Part shown: positions 1-9,297 of the stretch, one piece after another | Numbering within the stretch: position 1 is the first letter of the stretch | Layout: each line of letters begins with the position of its first letter | Assembly: GCF_004296335.1 (NCBI RefSeq) | Contig: NZ_SGIU01000001.1 | Location: 473,290-537,289 of the forward strand | DNA length: 64,000 bases | DNA from: Flagellimonas allohymeniacidonis | Lineage (GTDB): Bacteria > Bacteroidota > Bacteroidia > Flavobacteriales > Flavobacteriaceae | Reading direction: 5' to 3' | The notes under the pieces: model-generated | Databases searched by the model: none | Told to the model about the DNA's origin: nothing | The model's input: the letters and a program-made list of their open reading frames with translations, nothing else | Made by a program: the position numbers and the translations under genes

Positions 1-252
1 AAGTTCCAGGGTACCCAACTTTCGTTCTTCCGAGAAGCTTTTCATGGTTATGGCTGGAATCAAAAAAACGAAAATCCACGGGGCCAGAAGAAAGAATTTG
101 CCCAAATCGGCAAATCCATAATCGAAAACATTGTATTCTCCTTTGAAAACCCAAAGAAATAATCCATTCAGTAGTAAAAACAATCCCACAATGAGATACC
201 CAATGGGCGAGGTAAAAAAAGACTGTACTTCTCTTTTAAATATGGCAAACAT
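1..252 (-). CDS. gldF: GldF, gliding-motility ABC transporter permease (5' part only)
   Basis: The first 84 codons are visible; the gene runs off the left edge. The N-terminus begins MFAIFKREVQSFF, followed by a hydrophobic stretch at about residues 18-36 and a second at about 55-72, then a SEERKLGTLEL segment. This matches the start of GldF, the permease of the GldA/GldF/GldG ABC transporter needed for gliding and type IX secretion function in Flavobacteria. Its ATG shares one base with the TGA of the upstream monooxygenase-fold gene (252-250 against 254-252), so it is probably translationally coupled in the operon SAM-hydrolase, monooxygenase-fold protein, gldF. gldG would be expected beyond the edge. 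Family assignment is by recognition of the N-terminal sequence. Confidence 0.85.
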   Translation of the reverse strand, partial: MFAIFKREVQSFFTSPIGYLIVGLFLLLNGLFLWVFKGEYNVFDYGFADLGKFFLLAPWIFVFLIPAITMKSFSEERKLGTLEL

Positions 253-554
253 CAGAATTCATTTGAGGATTGAAGTTTGGCGACACTCCAGGCTTCTGGT
301 TTTTCGGAGAACAGCTTTTTGGTCTCACCCCAAACCTGCTGAAAAAATGTTGAATTTCTATAATTTTCCAAGGATGACTGATTTGCCCAAATGCTGTAAG
401 TGAAAAATACATTCGATTTGTTCAAGTCTTGATAGAGTTCCAAATGGGAGCAACCATCAAATGCTACAATCTGTTTTTTCGAATTTTCGAAAATTCGCTC
501 AAAACTAGAGATATTTTCGGGTTTAAAGGTCAATTTTACAATTCTTACCAACAT
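252..554 (-). CDS. Small antibiotic-biosynthesis-monooxygenase (ABM) fold protein
   Basis: A 100-residue single-domain protein of the ferredoxin-like ABM/YgiN type: MLVRIVKLTFKPE opening strand, a helix around residues 15-30, a central GCSHLELYQD segment and a W-rich second half. Family members act as dimeric heme- or quinol-linked oxygenases or simply as small ligand-binding proteins, and no catalytic residue can be named here. The start is adjacent to the stop of the SAM-hydrolase gene (557-555), and the stop overlaps the gldF start, so it sits tightly in a three-gene operon. Function is unknown beyond the fold. Confidence 0.75.
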   Translation of the reverse strand: MLVRIVKLTFKPENISSFERIFENSKKQIVAFDGCSHLELYQDLNKSNVFFTYSIWANQSSLENYRNSTFFQQVWGETKKLFSEKPEAWSVAKLQSSNEF

Positions 555-1385
555 TTAAAGAAAATTAATGGTTACCGTATCTCTATAATTTAATCCCAAT
601 AGGGTAGAGGCGCCCCCAACACTGTTCAGGTCACTCTTATAAATGGCCAGCTCCACAAATCCGGCAGAATTAAAAAGTGCCAAGGCATCTCCCGGGCCCT
701 TTCGTTGCGGTTTTCCTAAATTGAAATTGATGATTCCGTTATATGTATTGTGAATAGCCTTGATTTTATTGGTTCTCGCTATAATTTCAAAATCCCTTCC
801 ATTTCGATAAGCTTCAAACAAACTTTTTTGAATATTGGTTATAACATTGCCATAGTTATCAATGTAGATAATATTTCCCACTATGCTCTGGCCATCATTC
901 GTAATTCGGGGTTGAAATTCCTTAAGTATCTTCAGCCCATCAAAAGGTCGCCCAATAACCTCCAATTTTCCACCTCTTGCAATATGGCAGGCAACGGGCA
1001 CAAAAACATGTAGCTCGGCAAATGAGCTGACCTCAGTCTGGGGAATGTTGATTTCCATAATTTTTTCAGGCTCCACTTCCGATGCAATCAATGACATTAC
1101 ACCATTGTTGGCTCCGACAAAAAAATGACCATCCACCTGAACCACAAGGTGCTCATTTTCTGGGGAAAGCTCAGAGTCGACACCAATAATATGTACTGTA
1201 CCTTTTGGAAAAGCTGAGTAAACATTTTTTAAGATATACGCACACTCTTGGATGTGAAAAGGGCTTATTTTATGCGAAATATCAACAATGTCTATCTCTG
1301 GCAAGTTACTGAGAATGGTTCCTTTGATGGCGCCTACAAAGTGGTCTTTTTGTCCAAAATCTGTAGTTAAGGTTATGATTGCCAT
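555..1385 (-). CDS. SAM hydroxide adenosyltransferase / SAM hydrolase family protein (DUF62)
   Basis: This 276-residue protein opens MAIITLTTDFGQKDHFVGAIKG, the signature of the DUF62 family related to fluorinase and chlorinase, which hydrolyses S-adenosylmethionine to adenosine and methionine using activated water. Asp9 lies in the TTDFG motif, a conserved substrate-binding position of the family. The middle contains FVGANNGVMSL and the C-terminal barrel contains IDNYGNVITN, both typical. Length is normal. It is the first gene of the SAM-hydrolase, ABM-fold, gldF run and is divergent from phoH with about 120 bp between. Assignment to the family is firm; the physiological role of the enzyme in Bacteroidetes is not known to me. 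Confidence 0.85.
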   Translation of the reverse strand: MAIITLTTDFGQKDHFVGAIKGTILSNLPEIDIVDISHKISPFHIQECAYILKNVYSAFPKGTVHIIGVDSELSPENEHLVVQVDGHFFVGANNGVMSLIASEVEPEKIMEINIPQTEVSSFAELHVFVPVACHIARGGKLEVIGRPFDGLKILKEFQPRITNDGQSIVGNIIYIDNYGNVITNIQKSLFEAYRNGRDFEIIARTNKIKAIHNTYNGIINFNLGKPQRKGPGDALALFNSAGFVELAIYKSDLNSVGGASTLLGLNYRDTVTINFL

Positions 1386-1507
1386 GCCATACTGTTGATA
1401 TATTTTTCCTTGCCCAAAATGAATTTTGGTTAAGTTTGTGGGATAAAAATAAACAAATTAGAACGAAAAGATTCCGTCGAAAATAACCCTAAAACACTCC
1501 ACTTTTT

Positions 1508-2461
1508 TTGAACGAACTTATAATTGAACTTACAGAAATAAGCCCTCAGGATTTTTTTGGGCAACGCAATGAAAATATCGAACTCCTTAAAAAGTATTTC
1601 CCTAAGCTTAAAATTGTAGCCCGGGGCAACAAGATTAAGGTATACGGAGATGAAGAACGCTTGGAGGAGTTTGATAAAAGGTTCGATATGCTCACATCCC
1701 ACTTTGCCAAATACAACAAGTTGGATGAGAACATGATTGAACGCGTTTTGACCAGCAATGGGCGTGAAGATTACGAATCAACGACTTCGAGCGGGGAGGT
1801 TCTGGTGCATGGCGTTAGTGGCAGATTAATAAAGGCACAAACCGTTAATCAACGGAAAATGGTTGATTTATGCCGTGAAAATGATATGGTTTTTGCCATT
1901 GGTCCTGCTGGTACTGGAAAAACGTATACCGGTGTGGCCTTGGCGGTAAAGGCATTGAAAGAAAAGCAGGTAAAACGTATCATATTAACTCGACCGGCAG
2001 TTGAGGCCGGTGAAAATCTTGGATTTCTTCCGGGTGACCTTAAGGAAAAACTGGACCCTTACATGCAACCATTGTATGATGCTTTGCGGGATATGATCGC
2101 TCCTGAAAAGTTGGCAAAATACATTGAGGACGGTACCATTCAAATAGCACCAATGGCGTTTATGCGAGGTAGAACGCTTGATAATGCGTTCGTTATTTTG
2201 GATGAAGCCCAAAATACCACCCACGCCCAAATGAAAATGTTCTTGACCCGAATGGGGAAGAATGCCAAATTTTTGTTGACCGGTGATCCAGGACAAATTG
2301 ATTTGCCAAGAAGGGTGATTTCAGGTTTAAAAGAGGCCCTCCTCATCCTCAAAAACATCAAAGGTATAGGCATTATATACTTGGACGAGAAAGACGTTAT
2401 TCGACATAAACTGGTCAAGAAGGTAATCGATGCCTATAAAAACATAGAACACCAAAATTAA
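1508..2461 (+). CDS. PhoH family ATPase
   Basis: This 317-residue protein has an N-terminal RNA-binding-like region (residues 1-100) and a PhoH ATPase domain. Walker A GPAGTGKT is at about 132-139 and Walker [10 protein letters not shown] at about 228-236. The PhoH/YbeZ type is a cytoplasmic nucleotide hydrolase linked to RNA metabolism and often found with the endonuclease YbeY. The start is TTG at 1508 with residues [10 protein letters not shown]; no ATG lies upstream in frame before a stop. It is followed four bases later by purC, a common pairing in Flavobacteria, and transcription is probably joint. Confidence 0.92.
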   Translation: MNELIIELTEISPQDFFGQRNENIELLKKYFPKLKIVARGNKIKVYGDEERLEEFDKRFDMLTSHFAKYNKLDENMIERVLTSNGREDYESTTSSGEVLVHGVSGRLIKAQTVNQRKMVDLCRENDMVFAIGPAGTGKTYTGVALAVKALKEKQVKRIILTRPAVEAGENLGFLPGDLKEKLDPYMQPLYDALRDMIAPEKLAKYIEDGTIQIAPMAFMRGRTLDNAFVILDEAQNTTHAQMKMFLTRMGKNAKFLLTGDPGQIDLPRRVISGLKEALLILKNIKGIGIIYLDEKDVIRHKLVKKVIDAYKNIEHQN

Positions 2462-2465
2462 GGGT

Positions 2466-3422
2466 ATGGCAAATACCTTAATGGAGACCAACTTCCATTT
2501 TCCAAATCAATTATCGGTATATAAAGGTAAAGTACGCGAGGTGTACACGCTAAAGAATGACCTTTTGGTGATGATAGCCACAGACCGCCTTTCGGCATTT
2601 GATGTGGTTATGCCCAAGGGAATTCCTTACAAGGGGCAAATTTTAAATCAGATTGCCACCAAAATGATGAAGGCCACTGAAGATTTGGTGCCCAATTGGT
2701 TGTTGGCCACACCCGACCCCAATGTTGCCATTGGAAAGGCCTGCGACCCCTTTAAAGTTGAAATGGTAATTCGCGGATACCTTTCGGGACATGCAGCTCG
2801 AGAATACAAGGCAGGAAAACGAACACTTTGCGGGGTTGCCATGCCAGAAGGAATGAAAGAAAATGACAAGTTCCCCAACCCGATTATCACCCCAGCGACC
2901 AAGGCGGACAAAGGATATCATGATGAGGATATTTCCAAAGAGGACATCCTTGCCAACGGAATCGTATCAAAAGAGGATTATGAGGTTCTGGAGGGTTACA
3001 CCCAAAAGCTCTTTCAAAGGGGAACCGAATTGGCCGCAGAACAAGGTCTCATTTTAGTTGACACGAAGTATGAATTTGGCAAAACCAAAGAGGGGGAAAT
3101 AGTCTTAATTGACGAGATTCATACACCCGATTCGTCGCGTTACTTTTATGCCGAGGGTTATGAGGAGAGACAAGAAAGGGGTGAGAACCAAAAACAACTT
3201 TCCAAAGAATTTGTTAGACAATGGCTCATTTCTAATGGATTTCAAGGCTTGGAAGGTCAGACCGTGCCCGAAATGAGTGATGACTATATTGAAACCGTTT
3301 CTGACCGATACATTGAACTCTATGAGCAAATAACTGGAGAGACTTTTGAGAAAGCCGATTTGTCCCATATTCAAGAGCGTATAGGACAGCATGTATCCGA
3401 TTATTTAAGTGGCGCAGAATAA
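2466..3422 (+). CDS. purC: Phosphoribosylaminoimidazole-succinocarboxamide (SAICAR) synthase
   Basis: A 318-residue PurC that ligates aspartate to CAIR using ATP in de novo purine synthesis. Visible family features are [11 protein letters not shown] near the N-terminus (nucleotide-binding loop), the ATDRLSAFD motif around residue 40, [14 protein letters not shown] around residue 103 and [13 protein letters not shown] around residue 216. Length fits the longer bacterial/eukaryote-like SAICAR synthases. The ATG at 2466 is four bases after the phoH stop. No terminator is seen before the convergent lipoprotein gene. Confidence 0.96.
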   Translation: MANTLMETNFHFPNQLSVYKGKVREVYTLKNDLLVMIATDRLSAFDVVMPKGIPYKGQILNQIATKMMKATEDLVPNWLLATPDPNVAIGKACDPFKVEMVIRGYLSGHAAREYKAGKRTLCGVAMPEGMKENDKFPNPIITPATKADKGYHDEDISKEDILANGIVSKEDYEVLEGYTQKLFQRGTELAAEQGLILVDTKYEFGKTKEGEIVLIDEIHTPDSSRYFYAEGYEERQERGENQKQLSKEFVRQWLISNGFQGLEGQTVPEMSDDYIETVSDRYIELYEQITGETFEKADLSHIQERIGQHVSDYLSGAE

Positions 3423-3482
3423 ATTGGTGTTGAAACCTCAAAGGGGATTACCGGCGTTTAATACGTTCACTTTGGGTAATCA

Positions 3483-4295
3483 TCAATCAAACTCGATAAC
3501 GAAATAGAGTCGGTCGTCAACTTCGTCCAAATCATTCCATTGGCCTGCATTGTTAATTGGCGTATCCCTTAAAACCATGCTTAGGGCATTTTGTGCTTCC
3601 CCACCATCGGGTTCACGGCCCCAGTTGTTGAATAGGCCTCCGACAGCCATTCCATTGAAGTCTCCCTCCCAGAATTGAGGCCCACTACCATCATTATCGC
3701 CGTCCAGTATCCATACACCTTCGGTTTCAAAATCGTTGCCACCCATCCAAACGGCAGCTCTTTGCAGGTTTTCAAAAACAAAATTGCCGTTGGTAAGGAT
3801 CTCGACAAATACACCTTGATTCTCCGCCAAATCATTGATTTCAATCAGATAGCCACCACGAGAAACCGCAAAGGCCGCTGCATCAGCCCAGGTTCTTTCC
3901 TCACGAATCAATTCATATGATTTACCACCAACAGTGAAAGCATAAACATTTACGTCAACAATTACGGTATATGCATTCACCTCACCATTTTCTGCGGTAA
4001 CAGCGTAAATAACAGGATTGGAAAAGTCACCCTCCTCATCAGACTCCGGATTGATCGTTGCGCCCGTTGGAATGCCTATTGACGGGGTCAAAGCGGTCAA
4101 ATCGGTCCCTTCGGGAAGAATAAGGGATATGATGTTTTCCTGGTCGTTTATGGTACCTCTTACTCCAGAAATTATAAAACTGCTAATGTTGTTTTGATCA
4201 CTCCCGGTTGGTGGTGCATCATCCGAAGTATCGGTACTGCAGGAGATAAAAAGCAATAAAAAAATTGCAAAAAGGGCTGGATTCTTGATGACCAT
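3483..4295 (-). CDS. Lipoprotein with a C-type-lectin-like domain
   Basis: About 270 residues from the preferred ATG at 4295 (MVIKNPALFAIFLL), which gives a clean signal peptide ending in a lipobox-like FISC; an upstream ATG at 4325 would add 10 charged residues. After the lipidated Cys comes a Thr/Ser/Asp-rich linker and an Ig-like segment (about residues 25-115) of the DUF5018-like type seen in Bacteroidetes surface lipoproteins. The C-terminal 135 residues read as a C-type-lectin fold: YELIREERTWADAAAFAVSRGG, then AVWMGGNDFETEGVW, WNDLDE and FVIEFD. It is probably outer-membrane anchored. The ligand is unknown. It stands alone between convergent purC and divergent symporter genes. Confidence 0.75.
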   Translation of the reverse strand: MVIKNPALFAIFLLLFISCSTDTSDDAPPTGSDQNNISSFIISGVRGTINDQENIISLILPEGTDLTALTPSIGIPTGATINPESDEEGDFSNPVIYAVTAENGEVNAYTVIVDVNVYAFTVGGKSYELIREERTWADAAAFAVSRGGYLIEINDLAENQGVFVEILTNGNFVFENLQRAAVWMGGNDFETEGVWILDGDNDGSGPQFWEGDFNGMAVGGLFNNWGREPDGGEAQNALSMVLRDTPINNAGQWNDLDEVDDRLYFVIEFD

Positions 4296-4504
4296 AACTG
4301 TTTTTTTATACTTTGAATTAAACACTTTTTTGTTTAGATGCCAACTTTGTGAAAAGGTTCCTCATTTTTTTCATTTATGTTAAGATTGTTTAATGCAGTT
4401 TCAGACTTAAGTATAAGTGTCAAAATTTAACTCGATTTGGATGGAAAGGTATTTTACTTTGAAGAATTTGTCGGAAGGTTTATCAGGAGATTTCATATAT
4501 TCCA

Positions 4505-4774
4505 ATGATAAATACAAAAATGAACACCGATAACCGAAAAAAATACTGGCGAGAGAACCTTAAATACCTTGCCATTTTACTTTCCATTTGGTTTTTGGTT
4601 TCCTATGGTTTTGGAATTTTGTTGGTTGATGAGTTGAACACCGTCCGAATGGGAGGTTTTAAATTGGGCTTTTGGTTTGCTCAACAAGGTTCAATTTACA
4701 TTTTTGTCATTCTTATTTTCGTTTATGTCCGCTTGATGAACAAACTGGACAAAAAATATAAGCTCGACGAATAA
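4505..4774 (+). CDS. DUF4212 small subunit of a sodium:substrate symporter
   Basis: An 89-residue protein with a charged N-terminus (RKKYWRENLKYL) and two transmembrane helices at about 22-43 and 57-78. It matches the DUF4212 family, which accompanies solute:sodium symporters of the VC_2705/acetate type. The stop codon TAA overlaps the ATG of the symporter (TAATG at 4772-4776), a strong sign of coupled translation and a physical two-subunit transporter. A second in-frame ATG at 4520 is an alternative start. Confidence 0.88.
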   Translation: MINTKMNTDNRKKYWRENLKYLAILLSIWFLVSYGFGILLVDELNTVRMGGFKLGFWFAQQGSIYIFVILIFVYVRLMNKLDKKYKLDE

Positions 4775-6549
4775 TGGACATTCAAACCTGGACCTTTATT
4801 ATAGTCGGATTTACTTTTGCCCTTTATATTGGAATTGCGATATGGTCACGTGCTTCCTCGACCAAGGATTTTTATGTAGCTGGTGGAGGCGTATCTCCAT
4901 TGGCCAACGGCTTGGCAACAGCTGCCGATTGGATGTCCGCAGCTTCATTTTTGGGAATGGCCGGTATTATTGCCTTTTCGGGCTATGATGGATCGGTTTA
5001 TTTAATGGGGTGGACCGGCGGTTATGTACTTTTAGCCCTACTTTTAGCCCCCTATCTTAGGAAATTTGGCAAGTTTACCGTACCAGACTTTATTGGTGAT
5101 CGGTACTATTCCAATGTCGCTCGTACAGTTGCTGTTATCGCTGCACTTTTTGTCTCTTTCACTTATGTTGCAGGGCAAATGCGGGGTGTGGGGGTGGTTT
5201 TCTCCCGATTTTTGGACGTAGAGGTAGATACTGGAGTATATATTGGCATGGCGGTGGTTTTGTTCTATGCCTTTTTGGGTGGGATGAAAGGAATAACATA
5301 TACCCAGGTAGCGCAATACTGTGTACTGATTTTTGCCTTTATGGTACCTGCCATATTCATTTCCATAATGGCCACGGGTAATCCTATTCCTCAAATTGGT
5401 TTTGGTTCGGCAGGTGAGGACGGGGTATATCTGTTGGACAAACTTGACGGGTTGATGACCGATTTGGGATTTACCGCATACACCGATGGAACCAAGTCCA
5501 AGATGGATGTATTCTTTATTACGGCGGCTTTAATGCTGGGCACTGCCGGACTTCCCCATGTAATTATTCGATTTTTTACGGTACCAAAGGTGAAGGATGC
5601 ACGAAAATCTGCAGGCTATGCTCTTTTGTTTATAGCCATTTTATATACCACGGCACCTGCCATTGCGGTTTTCGCACGTACCAATCTTATGGAAACCGTT
5701 CAAAATAAACCCTACAAGGAAATCCCGGAATGGTTCACCAAATGGGAAAATACAGGACTCATCGCATGGACCGACAAAAATGAAGATGGAAGAATTCAAT
5801 ATTTACCGGGTACCGCTATCAATGGTAAGAAGCCAGAATTTTCAGAGTCTCGTGGAGAATTGGGCGAACGCTTGATCTACAATTTCAGTGAAGAAAAAAA
5901 TGAACTATACGTAGACCGAGACATCACGGTTTTGGCCAACCCGGAGATTGCAGGCCTACCCAATTGGGTGATTGCTTTAGTAGCCGCAGGTGGCCTCGCC
6001 GCTGCATTGTCAACCGCAGCGGGACTACTTTTGGTAATTTCTACTTCCATTTCACATGATTTAATCAAAAAACAGTTGGCGCCGGGCATTTCTGATAAAC
6101 GTGAATTGGCTATTGCACGATTTTCTGCCCTATTGGCCGTCGTGGTAGCTGGCTATTTCGGGATAAACCCACCAGGTTTTGTGGCTTCAGTTGTCGCTTT
6201 GGCCTTTGGATTGGCTGCTAGTTCCTTTTTTCCAGCCATAGTGATGGGAATTTTTAGCAAGCGTATGAATCGTGAGGGGGCTATTTTTGGGATGTTGGCC
6301 GGACTGGGCATTACTAGCTATTATATTGCCCGTTTTAAATTGGGATGGCTCGGAAATCCTGATATGAGCGAAGAAAAAGACTGGTGGTGGGGCATATCCC
6401 CCGAAGGTTTCGGGACAGTGGGTATGTTGGTCAATTTTGGTGTTGCCATCATCATCTCAAGTTTTACCAAAGCTCCGCCAAAAGAAGTAAGGGAAATTGT
6501 TGAAAATATCCGCATTCCAAGCAATGCGGGAGATGCAATCGGGCATTGA
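4774..6549 (+). CDS. Sodium:solute symporter, VC_2705/acetate-permease type
   Basis: A 591-residue inner-membrane SSS-family carrier. The core has FYVAGGGVSPLANGLATAADWMSAASFLGMAG (residues about 33-64, in the SSS N-terminal signature), TYTQVAQYCVLIF and, late, LVAAGGLAAALSTAAGLLLVIS. Substrate is most likely acetate or another short monocarboxylate taken up with sodium, by similarity to the family that pairs with DUF4212. A hydrophilic insertion at about 304-385 includes an EF-hand-like DKNEDGRI loop at 334-341. Its gene converges on the exonuclease and the CBS/nucleotidyltransferase genes, which commonly accompany such symporters and acetyl-CoA synthetase; acs itself is not in the window. 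Confidence 0.9.
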   Translation: MDIQTWTFIIVGFTFALYIGIAIWSRASSTKDFYVAGGGVSPLANGLATAADWMSAASFLGMAGIIAFSGYDGSVYLMGWTGGYVLLALLLAPYLRKFGKFTVPDFIGDRYYSNVARTVAVIAALFVSFTYVAGQMRGVGVVFSRFLDVEVDTGVYIGMAVVLFYAFLGGMKGITYTQVAQYCVLIFAFMVPAIFISIMATGNPIPQIGFGSAGEDGVYLLDKLDGLMTDLGFTAYTDGTKSKMDVFFITAALMLGTAGLPHVIIRFFTVPKVKDARKSAGYALLFIAILYTTAPAIAVFARTNLMETVQNKPYKEIPEWFTKWENTGLIAWTDKNEDGRIQYLPGTAINGKKPEFSESRGELGERLIYNFSEEKNELYVDRDITVLANPEIAGLPNWVIALVAAGGLAAALSTAAGLLLVISTSISHDLIKKQLAPGISDKRELAIARFSALLAVVVAGYFGINPPGFVASVVALAFGLAASSFFPAIVMGIFSKRMNREGAIFGMLAGLGITSYYIARFKLGWLGNPDMSEEKDWWWGISPEGFGTVGMLVNFGVAIIISSFTKAPPKEVREIVENIRIPSNAGDAIGH

Positions 6550-6602
6550 AATCCTCGCTATATCCTGAGGAAGTGAAAGAAATCCTTAAAACGAGATCGT
6601 AA

Positions 6603-7286
6603 CTACCAAATACTAAAACGTGGGGGATACTGTTTTTTGAACAACTCCTTAATGTCCTTCGGTTTTAATCGTTGAAGAATTTCCATAAAGGCATAAGCCG
6701 TAATGAGGGCATCACCGAGTGCCGTATGTCTATCCTTTTTAGAGATATCAAATTTTTCCGCAAGTTCGTCCAAAGTGTATTGTTCCTTTTTCTGCAGCAT
6801 TGAGGTGGCCAACAGGGTTTGCTTATATAATAAGCTGGTATCCAATGTTTTATTTTTCAATTTTGGAAGTCCTAATCTATTTAATGCTTCATTGATCATG
6901 TTGACATCAAACAGTACATGATGGCCTACCAAAACAGCATTGCCGATATAATCCAAAAACTGTTTTAGGGCATCCAACTCAATAAGACAGGTTGTTTTTT
7001 CCTTCTTGAGTATACCATGTATTTTGGCTGTTTCGGCATCGTAGTAATTCTGTGAGAGAAACACTTCAAAACTATTCTTCACTTCAAGCATACCATTCAA
7101 TAGCTTAACAGCTCCGATACATAGAATTCGGTCTTGAGTCACATTGAAACCAGTTGTTTCGGTATCCCAAAGCACAAAGGTGGTTTGCTCAATTTCCTTG
7201 GGTTCTTCTTCGGAAAACTTGGCTTGGTATTCCCACCAAAAATTGGGAAGCACTTCTTTTTTTTCTCGTTTGAATCTAGATTTCAT
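6603..7286 (-). CDS. DnaQ-like 3'-5' exonuclease
   Basis: This 227-residue protein has a DEDDh exonuclease fold. ExoI is LWDTETTGFN at about residues 41-50, ExoII is LVGHHVLFDVNMINEAL at about 118-134, and ExoIII is DRHTALGDALITAYAF at about 187-202, with the His and Asp in the expected spacing. It resembles the epsilon-type exonucleases that lie beside DUF294 regulator genes. The start ATG (7286-7284) overlaps the last base of the upstream gene's stop, so the two are coupled. The link to the symporter module is by gene neighbourhood only; its substrate in vivo is unknown. Confidence 0.85.
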   Translation of the reverse strand: MKSRFKREKKEVLPNFWWEYQAKFSEEEPKEIEQTTFVLWDTETTGFNVTQDRILCIGAVKLLNGMLEVKNSFEVFLSQNYYDAETAKIHGILKKEKTTCLIELDALKQFLDYIGNAVLVGHHVLFDVNMINEALNRLGLPKLKNKTLDTSLLYKQTLLATSMLQKKEQYTLDELAEKFDISKKDRHTALGDALITAYAFMEILQRLKPKDIKELFKKQYPPRFSIW

Positions 7287-9205
7287 TACCCTAAGAAGCT
7301 TTTGACCTGAAACCGGACCTGTAATAATTCTTGGATTTCTTTTAAGGTTTTGAAGGTACGTTTTAATTTGATTTTCTCCTCTTTATCCAGCTGGTCCAAG
7401 GCAATAAAACGCCCTGAATCGTTATGTTGAAGTCCCTGTATGGTTCTAAATTTTAACAACGCTTTGCTGGCGTAGGAACAGGCAAGGTAGAGTTCACTGT
7501 TTTGAGGTTCAAGTTCCGCCAGCTTCTCATACCGTTCCGCGGTGTTGTTGATGGATTTCACGTTATGGGAAAGAATCAAAACGCGAGCCGCGTCAATCAT
7601 AGGCATTAAAACCCGTTGCTTGAGGTCAAAAAAGTCCTTGTGCTGTCCATCTTGTTCTACCAAAAATTCCCGGAAGAAACCACTGGGAGATGGGTTCTGC
7701 AAGGCACCACTAGCCAAATGGGTTAAAAACAAGGGATGTTTTCGTACTTCTTCAAAAATGTGATTGGAGAGCTTGTCAACTAGTACTTTTTCTCCATAAG
7801 TTACATTGTAATCAAAAAATATGGACGATAGTAGTACTTCATCCGGACCTGGATTGCTTATCCAAAAATTGGTGACCTCTTTCCATTCCTTAAGACTATG
7901 GCACCAAAGGGGGTTGGAGGCCATCATTTCGGCCGGACAGTACTCGAAACCAATGGTATTAAGTTCTTTGGTCACCAATTCCCCTAAATTTTGAAAAAAG
8001 GCAGAAGTTTTCTTGAGCTGGGCTTTTGGAACATCCTCAAAGAGGATGGCATTGTCTTGGTCAGTATTGAGAAGCTGCTCTCCACGACCCTGGCTTCCCA
8101 TGGATAGCCATGCAAACTTTACCGGAGGCGGACTTTCCAGACTAGCCACAACAAGGGTAATTACTTGTTTTATGGCAGCGTCCTTTAGTTCCGAAATAAC
8201 TTTTGAGACCAATCGAATTGGAATATTCTGCTCCAAATATCCTCGTAAAAGATTCATAATCCCATGCCTAATGGCCCGGAGTTCTTTAGTAGAGTTGCAG
8301 CGCTTAATGGCTCTCATTAGCACGGCAGGATTGTTGCCCAGGGCAACCATAACATCGTGTTTGGATAAAATGCCAACAACCGGCGTGTCAGGAGTACCAT
8401 CTTCGGTAAGGCATAAGTGGCTGATATTGCTTTTCATCATGGCCATTTGGGCTTGCGTTATGGTAAGGTCCTTCGGGTAGGTAATCACTGGAGAGGTCAT
8501 TACCTGTTTTGCAGTACCGGTTATTGGGACTTCTCCGGAAAGCACCTTGTTTCTCAAATCTTTGTCTGTTATAATGCCAACAGGGAGCTTTTTTTTGATG
8601 ACCAAAATCGAACCAACGTGGTTATCGGTCATTGTATGGGCCAAGCTATTTAGTTTGGTATTCTCAGAACATGTCACCAAATCCGTTGAATAACTGACCT
8701 TTTGAAAATCCAACAGTCGATTTTCCGGAGGCACCACCTCCTTGTTGGATACTCCGTACAGACTTCCCCTATATTTTTGAGAGTATGGATTTCGGGTATT
8801 TGAGGCAAAACTTTCAATTAAAAAGTTTCCCACCAGGGGATTGTCAAGGGCTATGGGCTTAAATTCCCTAAAAGGAATGGCATAAAGTATACTTTCTTCG
8901 TGGGCTATTGCATCTAACTGATAATTCTCGTTGGCCACTAAGGGTCTAAGGCCAAAAATATCTCCTTCATCACAAATGTCTGTGAGATGCTTGGCGTCTT
9001 TGTCCGTTAACGCGACCGCACCTTTATGAACAACATAGAAGAATTCATGGGGCGTTTCATCCTTAGAGAAGATGATACCATTGTTGGGCTTGTACAAGAT
9101 CGTCACCTCGAAGGCCAATCGCAACAACTCGTCTTCGGTAAGATTCGTAAAAGGTGGAAAGTCTTTTAAGAAATCAGCAACCCTTTCAGAAATAGTGTTC
9201 TTCAT
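7286..9205 (-). CDS. cNMP-binding / CBS-pair / DUF294 nucleotidyltransferase-like regulator
   Basis: A 639-residue cytoplasmic protein with clear modular structure. It has a cyclic-nucleotide-binding-like domain (about 10-140, with GIIFSKDETPHEFFYVVHKGAV and GDIFGLRPL), tandem CBS domains (about 175-290) that usually bind adenine nucleotides, and a DUF294 nucleotidyltransferase-like domain with GSQGRGEQ at 370-377 and TDQDNA at 381-386, the Gly-Ser and paired Asp expected of the GlnD-like fold. A helical DUF294_C part follows. Proteins of this layout are encoded with acetate symporters and are inferred to regulate acetate metabolism. It lies in an operon with the exonuclease downstream. Whether it transfers nucleotides is untested. 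Confidence 0.88.
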   Translation of the reverse strand: MKNTISERVADFLKDFPPFTNLTEDELLRLAFEVTILYKPNNGIIFSKDETPHEFFYVVHKGAVALTDKDAKHLTDICDEGDIFGLRPLVANENYQLDAIAHEESILYAIPFREFKPIALDNPLVGNFLIESFASNTRNPYSQKYRGSLYGVSNKEVVPPENRLLDFQKVSYSTDLVTCSENTKLNSLAHTMTDNHVGSILVIKKKLPVGIITDKDLRNKVLSGEVPITGTAKQVMTSPVITYPKDLTITQAQMAMMKSNISHLCLTEDGTPDTPVVGILSKHDVMVALGNNPAVLMRAIKRCNSTKELRAIRHGIMNLLRGYLEQNIPIRLVSKVISELKDAAIKQVITLVVASLESPPPVKFAWLSMGSQGRGEQLLNTDQDNAILFEDVPKAQLKKTSAFFQNLGELVTKELNTIGFEYCPAEMMASNPLWCHSLKEWKEVTNFWISNPGPDEVLLSSIFFDYNVTYGEKVLVDKLSNHIFEEVRKHPLFLTHLASGALQNPSPSGFFREFLVEQDGQHKDFFDLKQRVLMPMIDAARVLILSHNVKSINNTAERYEKLAELEPQNSELYLACSYASKALLKFRTIQGLQHNDSGRFIALDQLDKEEKIKLKRTFKTLKEIQELLQVRFQVKSFLG

Positions 9206-9267
9206 AACCCAAAGTTAGGCACAAAAACCATACTGTGGTTATGGAGGCAGGTAAAGCAGGTCCGCCT

Positions 9268-9275
9268 TATATTTG
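9268..9275 (+). promoter_or_regulatory. Promoter -7 box of the MutS-like gene
   Basis: TATATTTG matches the Bacteroidetes -7 consensus TAnnTTTG. It lies 22 nt upstream of the ATG at 9298, which supports that start over the in-frame ATG at 9241, since the latter would precede the transcript. No clear TTG is present near -33. Confidence 0.55.
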
Positions 9276-9297
9276 CGGTCTAGAAAATGAAGTTTTT

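Noticed and set aside
1430..1702. 90-codon minus-strand frame overlapping the divergent promoter and start of phoH
   Set aside because: No homology signal, antisense to phoH and spanning a promoter region.
6550..6602. Weak hairpin TCCTC...GAGGA between the convergent symporter and exonuclease genes
   Set aside because: Only five pairs with a long loop and no clear T-run; not strong enough to call a terminator.
8013..8480. 155-codon open frame on the plus strand inside the cNMP/CBS/DUF294 gene
   Set aside because: Lies entirely antisense to a strongly supported gene, has no domain features and its composition is that of a shadow frame.
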